A DNA stretch of 9,803 bases from an uncultured Propionibacteriaceae bacterium (GCA_937859105.1 CALMAD010000087.1:1-9803); one strand, 5' to 3'; counted from the stretch's first letter, positions 1 through 7,805 are shown. Numbers and translations: made by a program. The notes: generated by a model from the letters alone, not told the origin.

Positions 1-36
1 CAGCACCGACCGTCGAGCCAGCGCCGACCGGCGAGC
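1..36. repeat. Two tandem 18-bp repeat units at the window edge
   Basis: Positions 1-18 and 19-36 are near-identical 18-bp units (two mismatches), with a decayed third unit to about 54. Eighteen is a multiple of three, and one plus-strand frame reads as a Pro/Glu-rich six-residue repeat (APTVEP, APTGEP), so this could be the end of a repetitive coding tail entering from the left. That frame then runs on without composition typical of the real genes here, so I do not call a CDS. The repeat itself is seen directly. Any coding role is inference. Confidence 0.55.
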
Positions 37-203
37 CATGTGCCGAGCGGCGGCTAACTCCAGACCGAAGCCCGCGCGGCGAGCGCAGCGGCGATCCGCT
101 CGACCGCCCCGACCATCCCCGGGCGCGGCAGCGCGACCCCAGTCTCTCCGGGCGCGGCGGCAGGTCGGGAGCACCTCTCAGCGCCGGCGTCCTCATCGTC
201 GTT

Positions 204-228
204 GTTTGCTCACGAGGTGTGAGCAAAC
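204..228. repeat. 25-bp perfect palindrome, copy A
   Basis: Two 10-bp arms, GTTTGCTCAC and GTGAGCAAAC, flank the 5-bp centre GAGGT. The arms are perfectly complementary. A second copy lies at 276-300 in the opposite orientation, with its centre reading ACCTC. The site is in non-coding sequence. It could be a REP-like extragenic palindrome, a dimeric repressor operator or a recombination site; nothing in the window decides between these. Confidence 0.8.
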
Positions 229-275
229 GTCGACACCGCGGTGACGAACTGCCCGGGGTGGCGGCCACCGTTGTT

Positions 276-300
276 GTCTGCTCACACCTCGTGAGCAAAC
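276..300. repeat. 25-bp palindrome, copy B (inverted relative to copy A)
   Basis: Arms GTCTGCTCAC and GTGAGCAAAC flank the centre ACCTC. This is the reverse complement of copy A (204-228) with a single mismatch in the left arm. Both copies are preceded by the same GTTG (or GTTGT) on the plus strand, so the flank is a direct repeat while the centre is inverted. The 47 bp between copies carry no gene. Confidence 0.8.
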
Positions 301-361
301 CACAGCGAGTGCGCCCCCCGGTGCAGGGACCCGAACCAGCGCGCCCGTTCGAGGGCGGCCG

Positions 362-418
362 GCGGGCCACCGGCAGCACACCGGGCCACGGGCAGCACCC
401 CGGGCCACGGGCAGCACA
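362..418. repeat. Three tandem 19-bp repeat units
   Basis: Units at 362-380, 381-399 and 400-418 follow the consensus CCGGGCCACGGGCAGCACA. The second and third differ only at the last base, and the first has two mismatches to the third. The unit length is not a multiple of three and the tract lies between the palindrome pair and the hairpin downstream of ilvC, so it is probably non-coding. No function is evident. Confidence 0.75.
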
Positions 419-434
419 GCACACCCGACATGGC

Positions 435-472
435 GAAGGGGACGCCCGCCTTGTGGGCGGGGCGTCCCCTTC
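435..472 (-). terminator. Strong hairpin downstream of ilvC, likely operon terminator
   Basis: A 12-bp perfect stem (435-446 with 461-472) is extended by four more pairs after one bulged base, leaving a 5-base loop at 451-455. It starts about 60 bp past the ilvC stop. The T-rich run (TTCTTCT) follows the stem on the plus strand and not the minus strand, so the hairpin could also stop a transcript entering from the left. Actinobacterial terminators often lack a clear U tract, so I favour ilvBNC termination, possibly acting in both directions. A weaker hairpin (514-540) overlaps the ilvC stop codon. Confidence 0.65.
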
Positions 473-531
473 TTCTCACGTCCGACGCCGGTGCGCGTCC
501 GGACGAGCCCGTGGGCCGCCTAGCGAGACAC

Positions 532-2125
<1,594 letters not shown>

Positions 2126-2129
<4 letters not shown>

Positions 2130-3871
2130 AGGATCTCATCCTCCCAGTCCGGCGCCATGTCCTTGGCGATCTTGATGTCGTCGTTGCTCGTGCCTGCGGC
2201 CACCATGGGCCACACCATCGCGTCCTTGTGGCAGACGAACTCGACCACGACCGGACGATCGTTGATCTCCATCGCCTGAGCCAGGGCGTCCTCCACCTCC
2301 TCGGGCGTCTCGGCGCGCAGACCCACCGCACCCATCGCCTCGGCGAGCTTCGGGAAGTCGGGCACGCGGAGCGACTCGAGGTTCGTGTTGCTGTACCGCT
2401 CGCCGTAGAAGAGCGTCTGCCACTGCCGCACCATGCCAAGGCTCTGGTTGTTGATGACGGCGATCTTGATCGGGATGTCGTTGAGCGCGCACGTGACGAG
2501 CTCCTGGTTCGTCATTTGGAAGCAGCCGTCGCCGTCGATGCCCCACACGACCTCCTCGGGCCGGCCGACCTTGCCGCCCATGGCGGCCGGCACGCAGTAG
2601 CCCATCGTGCCCGCGCCGCCGGAGTTCAGCCAGCGCCCCGGCTTCTCGAACGGCAGCAGGTGCGCCGCCCACATCTGGTGCTGCCCGACGCCCGAGGCGT
2701 AGAAGCAGTCCCCCGCCACCTCGCCGAGCCGCTTGATGACCCACTCGGGGCTGAGCAGGCCGTCCTTCGTCGGCTCGTACTCGATGCGGTCGTACTTGTC
2801 CCGCAGGGACGACAGGTACGTCGTCCAGGGGCCGAAGTCGGGCAGGTCCGCGCCGCGCATGATCTCGATGAGCTCGGTGAGCACCTCCTTGACGTCGCCC
2901 ACGATCGGGACGTCCACCGCCCGGTTCTTGCCGATCTCGGCCGGGTCGACGTCGGCGTGGATCACCTTCGCGTTCGGCGCGAACGTGGCCAGCTTGCCGG
3001 TCACGCGGTCGTCGAAGCGGGCGCCCAGCGTGATCAGCAGGTCGGAGCGCTGCAGCGCGCCCACCGCCGCCACCCGGCCGTGCATGCCCGGCATGCCCAT
3101 GTGCAGCGGGTCGCTGTCGGGGAATGCGCCCCGCGCCATCAGGGTCGTGACCACCGGGATCTCGGCGATGTGCGCGAGTTCGGTGAGCTGCTCGGACGCC
3201 TGCGCCTTGACGACGCCGCCGCCCACGTAGAGCACCGGGCGCCGCGACTCGCTGATCAGCCGGGCCGCCTCGCGGATCTGCTTGATGTGCGGGTGCAGCA
3301 CGGGACGGTAGCCGGGCAGGTCCAGGTCGCCCGGCCACTCGAACGGGGCCTCGTTCGCCAGGGCGTCCTTGGCGATGTCGACGAGGACCGGCCCCGGACG
3401 CCCGGTGCGCGCGATGTGGAAGGCCTGCTTGATCGCGGTCGGGATGTCTTCGGCGCGCGTCACCAGGAAGCTGTGCTTGGTGACCGGGAACGTGATGCCG
3501 CGGATGTCGGCCTCCTGGAAGGCGTCCGTCCCGATGGACGCCGAGGCGACCTGCCCGGTGATCGCGACGATCGGCACGGAATCCATGTAGGCGTCCGCGA
3601 TGCCGGTGACGAGGTTCGTGGCGCCCGGCCCGGAGGTCGCCATGCATACGCCGACGCGTCCGGTCGTCATGGCGTAGCCCTCGGCGGCGTGCGCCGCGCC
3701 CTGCTCGTGCCGGACGAGGATGTGCCGCACCAGTTTGCTCTGGCCGAGGGGGTCGTACGCGGGGAGGATGGCGCCGCCGGGGATGCCGAAGACGACCTCG
3801 ACACCGACGCGCTCCAGCGACTCGACGAGGGCTTGGGCTCCGGTCAGTGTTTTCGGCGATTGCTCGGCCAT
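2126..3871 (-). CDS. ilvB: Acetolactate synthase large (catalytic) subunit
   Basis: This thiamine-diphosphate and FAD enzyme condenses two pyruvates, or pyruvate with 2-oxobutyrate, to acetohydroxy acids, the first common step of branched-chain amino acid synthesis. The 581-residue protein has the N-terminal ThDP-binding domain with catalytic E56 in RHEQGAAH, the central FAD-binding domain at roughly 190-340, and the C-terminal ThDP/Mg domain with GDG at 447-449 leading to NN at 474-475. I chose the ATG at 3871 because GGGAG lies about 6 bases upstream and the product starts [13 protein letters not shown] as homologues do. An upstream in-frame TTG (3925) would put the start in the attenuator T-tract and is rejected. 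The gene is the first structural gene of the attenuated operon and overlaps ilvN by 4 bp. Confidence 0.97.
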
Positions 3872-3923
3872 CTCTACTCCCTTCCTTTCTTCGTGGGGTC
3901 TGGGGGTGCGCAGGCGTTCTTGC

Positions 3924-3959
3924 AAAGAAAAACCCCCGCTGCCACTAGGCAGGCGAGGG
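3924..3959 (-). terminator. Attenuator (rho-independent terminator) in the ilvB leader
   Basis: On the minus strand a stem of 5 bp (CTGCC/GGCAG, loop TAGT) is extended by about six more pairs past one bulged C, including a G-U pair. The tract TTTTTCTTT follows directly. This is by far the best intrinsic terminator in the window. It lies about 50 bp upstream of the ilvB start and about 30 bp after the leader-peptide stop codon, where a transcriptional attenuator is expected. Confidence 0.88.
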
Positions 3960-3987
3960 AGCGTGTCGTCGGCTACGACAACACGCT
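3960..3987 (-). promoter_or_regulatory. Leader hairpin between leader peptide and attenuator
   Basis: A near-perfect 12-bp stem (AGCGTGTTGTCG with CGACGACACGCT, one G-U pair) closes a TAGC loop. Its 5' arm begins inside the leader-peptide stop codon and its 3' arm abuts the attenuator stem. A ribosome stalled on the Leu/Val codons would cover the 5' arm, so it is well placed to couple translation to the attenuator. The two hairpins are adjacent, not mutually exclusive, so I cannot identify the classical antiterminator by eye. Confidence 0.7.
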
Positions 3988-4015
3988 ACGAAACTACGAG
4001 AGCGCTCGAATGCAC
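3986..4015 (-). CDS. ilvB leader peptide (9 residues, MHSSALVVS)
   Basis: This nine-codon reading frame begins GTG and ends TAG. Three consecutive codons (CTC GTA GTT) encode Leu-Val-Val, products of the pathway, immediately before Ser and the stop. There is no Shine-Dalgarno. Instead a TATAGT -10 box ends 7 bp before the GTG, so the transcript probably starts at or next to the GTG and the peptide is translated leaderless. Known attenuators of this kind precede ilvB in Corynebacterium and Streptomyces. The peptide is a sensor, not a functional product: poor charging of Leu or Val tRNA should stall the ribosome and favour read-through into ilvBNC. Confidence 0.72.
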   Translation of the reverse strand: MHSSALVVS

Positions 4016-4022
4016 GGCCCCG

Positions 4023-4028
4023 ACTATA
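4023..4028 (-). promoter_or_regulatory. Promoter -10 box of the ilvBNC operon
   Basis: TATAGT on the minus strand is a near-consensus sigma-A-type -10 box and a rare AT-rich patch here. It ends 7 bp before the leader-peptide GTG. No convincing -35 box is seen at 16-18 bp. The expected spacer contains the perfect palindrome CCCCCGGGGG (4036-4045), which might be an operator or chance. Confidence 0.68.
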
Positions 4029-4141
4029 GCCGGGTCCCCCGGGGGCGCGTGGGATCACGGACACAATGCCCGCGATGCGGGACACCGCCCGCTCTTGCAC
4101 TCCGACCGGATGTGACCGAGGATGTGCGCGACACCCGTCTC

Positions 4142-4147
4142 TAAGAT
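4142..4147 (+). promoter_or_regulatory. Candidate -10 box for the SpoIID-like gene
   Basis: TAAGAT matches TAnnnT and ends 10 bp before the chosen ATG at 4158. A transcript starting about 7 bp downstream would have a leader of only a few bases, which suits the lack of a clear ribosome-binding site. No -35 box is recognised. The promoter would be divergent from the ilv promoter about 115 bp away. Confidence 0.45.
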
Positions 4148-4157
4148 TGGACGCCGC

Positions 4158-5891
4158 ATGCCCCTCGCGACTCACCGCCCCGCTCTCCCCTGGCTGGTTC
4201 GGCCGTTGTCCGCGCTCGCAGTGGGGACCCTCGCGCTCGGCATGGGCGCGCCCGCGGCGTCCGCCGACCCGGCGCAGCCGGTCTTCGCCGACACGATCAC
4301 GGTCGCCGGGACCGGCTACGGCCACGGCATCGGGATGTCGCAGTACGGCGCCGAGGGCGCCGCGCGGGCCGGGCTGGCGTGGACGTCGATCCTCGCCTTC
4401 TACTACCCCGGCACGACGAGGGCCGTGCTGCCTGCCGGCAACGTGATGCGCGTGTGGATCTCGGCGGACGGCGACGCGGAGACGAGTGTCGTCCCGCAGG
4501 CGGGGCTGCGGCTCGTCAGCGACGCGGGCGGGACGCAGGCGCTGCCGACGGGGGCGTCCTACACGCGGTGGCGGATGCGGGTGGTGGGCGGCGTCCGGGT
4601 GCTGGAGTCCCGGTCGGCGAACGGGACGTGGGCGTCCCGGGCGGTGACCCTGCCCAAGACGGCGGCCTGGCACTTCGAGAACCCCACCGCCGGCTACGTG
4701 CAATTGATGCTGCCGGGGGGCGGCGTCCGGGATCTGCGGGGGAAGGTGACCCTGCGCTACGACTCGCGCCCGCGCACCGTGAACACGCTGCCCATGGAGG
4801 ACTACCTGAAGTCGGTCGTGCCGGCCGAGATGCCGTCGTCGTGGCGTCCGAACGCGTTGGCCGCGCAGTCCGTCGCCGCGCGGACGTTCGCCGCGCGGGC
4901 GCGCGCGCTCGCCGGGGCGTCCGCCGTGTACGACACGTGCGAGACGACGAACTGCCAGGTGTACGCGGGCGCGGCGACGCGGTCGTCCGCGAACGGGCCG
5001 CGGACGCTGCGCGAGGCCGCGGCGTCCAACACGGCGGTGGCGACGACGAAGAACCAGGTGTTGCGCTACGGCAGCGGGTTCGCGCTGACGATGTTCTCGT
5101 CGTCGAACGGCGGCTACATGGCGCCCGGCGGGGCGCCCTACCTGGTGGTCAAGGCCGACCCCTACGACGGACGCGTCACGAACCAGGCCTGGACGGTGCC
5201 GCTCGCGCGCACGACCATCGAGCGCGCGTACCCGACGATCGGGACGCTGCGGTCGGCCCAGATCGTCAGCCGGGACGGCCGTGGACGCTGGGGCGGCCGG
5301 GCGGGAACGGTGCGGCTGGTGGGGTCGCTGCGGACGGTGGACGTCGCCGGGGCCGATTTCCGGTTCAAGTTCGGGCTGCGCTCGCACCTGCTCAACGTGA
5401 CCGGCGGGCTCAAACCCGGCAGCCCGACCTACCAGCGGTGGGTCGGCTCGGGGACGATCAAGGGCTGGACCGGCGCGCCCACCACGACCGAGCGGGCGTC
5501 GCGCGGGTTCGCCGAGGTGCGTTTCGAGAACGCGTCGATGGGCTGGAGCACGGCGGGCGGGGCGCACTACGTGAACGGTCCGGTGCGTCCGTTGTGGGAC
5601 TCCCTCGGGGGGATCACGTCGCCGCTCGGCGCACCCGCGACGGACCTCGTCGCGGGGCCGGTGGCCGGGTCGAGCAAGACGCTGTTCACGTCGGGCGGCA
5701 TCTACTACAGCGCTTCCACCGGAGCGCGCGCGGTCTACGGCCCCGCGCATGCGGCGTACGTGCCCGCGGCGGCCCGACTGGGGCTGCCGGTGGCAAGCAC
5801 GTCCGCGAACTCGGTCGGAAGCGTGACGCGGTTCCAGCGCGGCTCCATCACCTGCACCGTGAGCGGTGCGTGCAGCGTCCGGGTGGGGTGA
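4158..5891 (+). CDS. Secreted SpoIID/LytB-domain protein with C-terminal LGFP-like repeats
   Basis: This is a probable cell-wall enzyme or binding protein. SpoIID of Bacillus is a peptidoglycan lytic transglycosylase, and relatives occur widely in actinobacteria. From the ATG at 4158 the product has 577 residues. It starts with a signal peptide (Arg/His-rich start, hydrophobic 16-35, likely cleavage after ASA-36). The GHGIGMSQYGA motif is at 55-65 with FYYPGT at 81-86. The core domain has VNTLPMEDYLKSVVPAEMP at 208-226, in which E224 aligns with the catalytic Glu of SpoIID. SSSNGGY is at 314-320, and C261/C266 may form a disulfide. Residues about 430-560 hold LGFP-like repeats (WDSLGGITSPLGAPATD, GIYYSASTGARAVYGP), known from mycolate-layer and wall-anchored proteins. 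The GHG motif precedes the core, unlike Bacillus SpoIID where it follows. An ATG at 4122 would add 12 residues but weakens the signal peptide. Confidence 0.88.
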   Translation: MPLATHRPALPWLVRPLSALAVGTLALGMGAPAASADPAQPVFADTITVAGTGYGHGIGMSQYGAEGAARAGLAWTSILAFYYPGTTRAVLPAGNVMRVWISADGDAETSVVPQAGLRLVSDAGGTQALPTGASYTRWRMRVVGGVRVLESRSANGTWASRAVTLPKTAAWHFENPTAGYVQLMLPGGGVRDLRGKVTLRYDSRPRTVNTLPMEDYLKSVVPAEMPSSWRPNALAAQSVAARTFAARARALAGASAVYDTCETTNCQVYAGAATRSSANGPRTLREAAASNTAVATTKNQVLRYGSGFALTMFSSSNGGYMAPGGAPYLVVKADPYDGRVTNQAWTVPLARTTIERAYPTIGTLRSAQIVSRDGRGRWGGRAGTVRLVGSLRTVDVAGADFRFKFGLRSHLLNVTGGLKPGSPTYQRWVGSGTIKGWTGAPTTTERASRGFAEVRFENASMGWSTAGGAHYVNGPVRPLWDSLGGITSPLGAPATDLVAGPVAGSSKTLFTSGGIYYSASTGARAVYGPAHAAYVPAAARLGLPVASTSANSVGSVTRFQRGSITCTVSGACSVRVG

Positions 5892-5918
5892 CGGCCGGAG
5901 GCGCGGGTGATGGATGGA

Positions 5919-5952
5919 GGCGCGGGAGCGTCGGACGGCGCGGGAGCGTCGG
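5919..5952. repeat. Two perfect 16-bp direct repeats between convergent genes
   Basis: GGCGCGGGAGCGTCGG occurs at 5919-5934 and again at 5937-5952, an 18-bp period, with a degenerate copy just upstream near 5899. They fill most of the 85 bp between the convergent SpoIID-like and HIT genes. I see no clear terminator hairpin there. No role can be assigned. Confidence 0.65.
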
Positions 5953-5976
5953 GAGGGGCGTCCTGGATCTGACCGC

Positions 5977-6375
5977 TCAGGCGGTGAGGCGGGCGTGCAC
6001 CTCGTCGAGCGACGCCCCGGGGACCTTGCGCAGCAGCGAACCCATGCCCGGGTCGTCGGAGTAGCGCGGCACCAGGTGCACGTGCAGGTGGAACACGGAC
6101 TGGCCGGCGTCCTCGCCGACGTTGGAGAGGATGTTCATTCCGGACGCCCCGAGCCGGTCGCGCAGGAGGCGTCCGGTGGCGGAGACGGCGGGCGCGATCG
6201 ACGCGAGGACGTCGGGGGCTGCGAGGGCGTCCGAGACGTGCTCGCGCGGGACGACGAGCGTGTGGCCCTGCTTGAAGGGGTCCACATCGAGGAACGCGAT
6301 CGCATGGTCGTCGGAATAGACCTGCTTGCTCGGGATCTCGCCGGCGATGATCTTGCAGAAGATGCAGTCCGTCAT
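5977..6375 (-). CDS. HIT-family nucleotide hydrolase/transferase
   Basis: Small cytosolic proteins of this family (HINT branch) hydrolyse phosphoramidate or acyl-nucleotide adducts such as AMP-NH2 and aminoacyl-AMP. The 132-residue length is typical. The histidine triad is HLHVHLVPRY with H96, H98 and H100; H98 and H100 flank the active site, H98 likely being the nucleophile. The N-terminus has DCIFCKIIAGEIPSK with a C4-C7 pair that binds zinc in some members, then the conserved FLDVDPFKQGHTLVVPREH (28-46). The ATG at 6375 gives the canonical start, but no ribosome-binding site precedes it and no clean 7-bp-spaced -10 box is seen. The only nearby TA-containing hexamer lies in the inverted repeat at 6408. 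Its physiological substrate is unknown. It is convergent with the upstream SpoIID-like gene. Confidence 0.94.
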   Translation of the reverse strand: MTDCIFCKIIAGEIPSKQVYSDDHAIAFLDVDPFKQGHTLVVPREHVSDALAAPDVLASIAPAVSATGRLLRDRLGASGMNILSNVGEDAGQSVFHLHVHLVPRYSDDPGMGSLLRKVPGASLDEVHARLTA

Positions 6376-6407
6376 GGGGGCAGTCTTTCACTCCCGCCCC
6401 GTGGGCA

Positions 6408-6450
6408 TTTCTACCTGACGTTCTCCACGCTCTGAGGCGGAGAACGGCAC
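6408..6450 (+). repeat. 43-bp inverted repeat, left copy
   Basis: The first 21 bp (6408-6428) are perfectly repeated, inverted, at 6945-6965. Over 43 bp the match to the right copy is 38/43 by hand. The copy contains its own hairpin, CGTTCTCC (6419-6426) with GGAGAACG (6439-6446). It begins 32 bp upstream of the HIT gene start, so it may form part of that gene's 5' region. Confidence 0.85.
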
Positions 6451-6489
6451 ACGGGTGCGGGGTGCGGGGTGCGGGACGCCTGACGCTGG

Positions 6490-6531
6490 ACGCCTCACGA
6501 ACCCCGTGGTGGAGCACGCGACGTGAGGCGT
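6490..6531. repeat. 10-bp perfect inverted repeat inside the element
   Basis: ACGCCTCACG (6490-6499) and CGTGAGGCGT (6522-6531) are perfect reverse complements around a 22-base loop. It is non-coding and its function is unknown. It could be part of a folded RNA or DNA structure together with the larger hairpin at 6680-6770. Confidence 0.6.
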
Positions 6532-6679
6532 GGGTCGCGCGACTCTTGTCGGTGTGGCGGACCGCACGAGACTCAGGTCATTCGAAACGCTGCAGGCGTC
6601 CGCGATCACGGCCAGCGCGTCCTGGGACGCCACGGTGACGCCGGCGCGCACCTCGCCGGGTCCGGTGCCCGCGCCCTGT

Positions 6680-6770
6680 CAGTCGATTTGCCACCACTCG
6701 ATCGCCCTTTCCTGTCGACGCTGGCGGGGATCGAGAGGAAGACCCTCATCGAGTGGGTCCGAATCGACTG
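6680..6770. repeat. Long imperfect hairpin inside the element
   Basis: The arms 6680-6702 and 6748-6770 match as inverted repeats at 19 of 23 positions, with CAGTCGATT and CACTCGAT blocks paired perfectly. Allowing a 1-base shift, pairing resumes further in (TTCCT with AGGAA, TCGA with TCGA), leaving a loop of about 12 bases. A 91-base structure of this regularity in non-coding DNA could be a structured RNA or the remains of a palindromic element. Confidence 0.6.
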
Positions 6771-6922
6771 GACGCCGCCGGCGCGGGCGTGGGCGTCCGG
6801 GAACACGCACCCCCGCCCAAGTCGGCGGGCCATGGATCCACGTGGCGATCGAGGGGTGGGGCCCGTCCGGGGAGAACTCGTGCGGACGGCCGCACCCACC
6901 GCCCTCCAAGCGGGTCAACTGT

Positions 6923-6965
6923 GTGACGTTCTCCACACCAGAGGGTGGAGAACGTCAGGTAGAAA
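6923..6965 (-). repeat. 43-bp inverted repeat, right copy
   Basis: Reverse complement of the left copy (6408-6450) at 38 of 43 positions, with the outermost 21 bp identical. It sits 3 bp past the hisF stop codon and contains a stronger hairpin than the left copy. Confidence 0.85.
6925..6956 (-). terminator. Probable hisF terminator formed by the right repeat
   Basis: GACGTTCTCCAC and GTGGAGAACGTC form a perfect 12-bp stem with an 8-base loop. The stem starts 12 bp after the hisF stop on the minus strand. No U tract follows, as is common in high-GC actinobacteria. The repeat seems to supply the terminator of the gene next to it. Confidence 0.6.
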
Positions 6966-6968
6966 CGT

Positions 6969-7730
6969 TCAGCGGACGGGGAAATCCGCCGCGCGAAGGG
7001 CGTCCTTGACGTCGGAGATCCGGAGCGTCCCGTAGTGGAACACCGACGCCGCGAGCACGGCGTCGGCTCCGGCGCGGGCGGCGTCCACGAAATGGTCCAC
7101 GGTGCCGGCCCCGCCGGACGCGATCAGGGGGACGTCCACGACCTTCCGGACGTCCTCGATCATCTGCAGGTCGAACCCGGCGGTCGTGCCGTCGGCGTCC
7201 ATGGAGTTGAGCAGCACCTCGCCGGCGCCGCGGTCGACGGCCTCCCGCACCCACTCGATGGCGTCCAGCCCGGCGGACTGCCGGCCCCCGTGCGTGGTGA
7301 CCCCGTAGCCGGAGGGGTGCCCGGGCTCGCGGCGGGCGTCCAGGCTGAGGACGCACACCTGGTCGCCGAACCGGTTCGTGATCTCGTCGATCGCCTCCGG
7401 ACGCCGGATCGCCCCCGTGTTGATGCCGACCTTGTCGGCGCCGGTGCGCAGCAAACGGTCGACGTCCTCGACCCCCCGGACGCCGCCGCCCACGCACAGC
7501 GGGATGAACACCGTCTCCGCGGTGCGCGTCACGACCTCATAGGTCGTCTCGCGGCCCTGCACCGACGCCGAGATGTCCAGGAACGTCAGCTCGTCGGCGC
7601 CCTCCTCGCCGTAGGCGCGCGCGAGATCAACCGGGTCGCCGGCGTCGCGCAGGTTCACGAAGTTCACGCCCTTCACGACCCGGCCGTCGGTCACGTCGAG
7701 GCACGGGATGACTCGGATCGCCACGCTCAT
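6969..7730 (-). CDS. hisF: Imidazole glycerol phosphate synthase, cyclase subunit HisF
   Basis: HisF takes ammonia delivered by HisH and converts PRFAR to imidazole glycerol phosphate and AICAR, linking histidine and purine synthesis. The 253-residue (beta/alpha)8 barrel is of normal length. The two catalytic aspartates are D11 ([19 protein letters not shown]) and D131 (VLSLDARRE). Phosphate-binding loops are CVGGGVR (79-85), INTGAI (103-108), [15 protein letters not shown] (173-187) and IASGGAGT (203-210). There is no ribosome-binding site. TAGGGT ends 7 bp before the ATG, suggesting leaderless translation from its own promoter. No hisH, hisA or hisI lies next to it in this window, so the his genes are not tightly clustered here. 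It ends 3 bp before the right-hand inverted repeat. Confidence 0.97.
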   Translation of the reverse strand: MSVAIRVIPCLDVTDGRVVKGVNFVNLRDAGDPVDLARAYGEEGADELTFLDISASVQGRETTYEVVTRTAETVFIPLCVGGGVRGVEDVDRLLRTGADKVGINTGAIRRPEAIDEITNRFGDQVCVLSLDARREPGHPSGYGVTTHGGRQSAGLDAIEWVREAVDRGAGEVLLNSMDADGTTAGFDLQMIEDVRKVVDVPLIASGGAGTVDHFVDAARAGADAVLAASVFHYGTLRISDVKDALRAADFPVR

Positions 7731-7737
7731 GGACGCC

Positions 7738-7743
7738 ACCCTA
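7738..7743 (-). promoter_or_regulatory. Candidate -10 box of hisF (leaderless layout)
   Basis: TAGGGT on the minus strand matches TAnnnT and is separated from the hisF ATG by exactly 7 bp, the heptamer GGCGTCC. This spacing puts the transcription start at or next to the ATG. No -35 box is recognised. Confidence 0.5.
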
Positions 7744-7779
7744 CCGACGGCTCCTGAGGACGCCGCCCGCGTCCAGCTC

Positions 7780-7805
7780 GGGGGCGCGGCCGACGCAGCG
7801 CCCCC
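7780..7805 (-). terminator. GC hairpin after the oxidoreductase gene
   Basis: GGGGGCGC (7780-7787) and GCGCCCCC (7798-7805) form a perfect 8-bp stem with a 10-base loop, starting 5 bp past the oxidoreductase stop. There is no U tract. It may end that transcript, which would fit hisF having its own promoter in the next 50 bp. Confidence 0.5.

Larger units (their letters stand above)
6408..6965. mobile_element. Candidate non-autonomous element bounded by 43-bp inverted repeats
   Basis: This 558-bp segment lies in the 593-bp gap between the HIT gene and hisF and is bounded by the inverted repeats 6408-6450 and 6923-6965. It encodes no transposase and no gene that I can support. Within it are GGGTGCG three times in tandem (6453-6473), an inverted repeat (6490-6531) and a long imperfect hairpin (6680-6770). 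A MITE is one reading. No target-site duplication is evident outside the ends, so two oppositely oriented REP-like repeats is an equally fair reading. A minus-strand stretch near 6593-6660 has an unbroken run of G/C-ending codons and could be a gene remnant. Confidence 0.4.

Noticed and set aside
204..300. CRISPR-like repeat pair
   Set aside because: Only two copies, each fully palindromic and in opposite orientation, with no regular spacers and no cas genes in the window.
3872..3925. Extended ilvB start at TTG 3925
   Set aside because: It would place the start codon in the attenuator T-tract. The ATG at 3871 has a proper ribosome-binding site and matches the usual N-terminus.
2228..4144. 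Long plus-strand open frame (638 codons) antisense to ilvB
   Set aside because: It mirrors the codon bias of ilvB on the opposite strand. The translation is rich in Arg, Val, His, Asp and Leu with no domain signature, as expected of shadow frames in GC-rich genes.
3945..5750. 601-codon minus-strand frame opposite the SpoIID-like gene
   Set aside because: Low-complexity Arg/Pro/Gly translation across a well-supported secreted protein gene. It would also run through the ilv promoter and leader.
6530..7009. 159-codon plus-strand frame across the 6408-6965 segment
   Set aside because: It reads through the hairpins and the right inverted repeat into the end of hisF, with mixed codon bias and no protein family signal.
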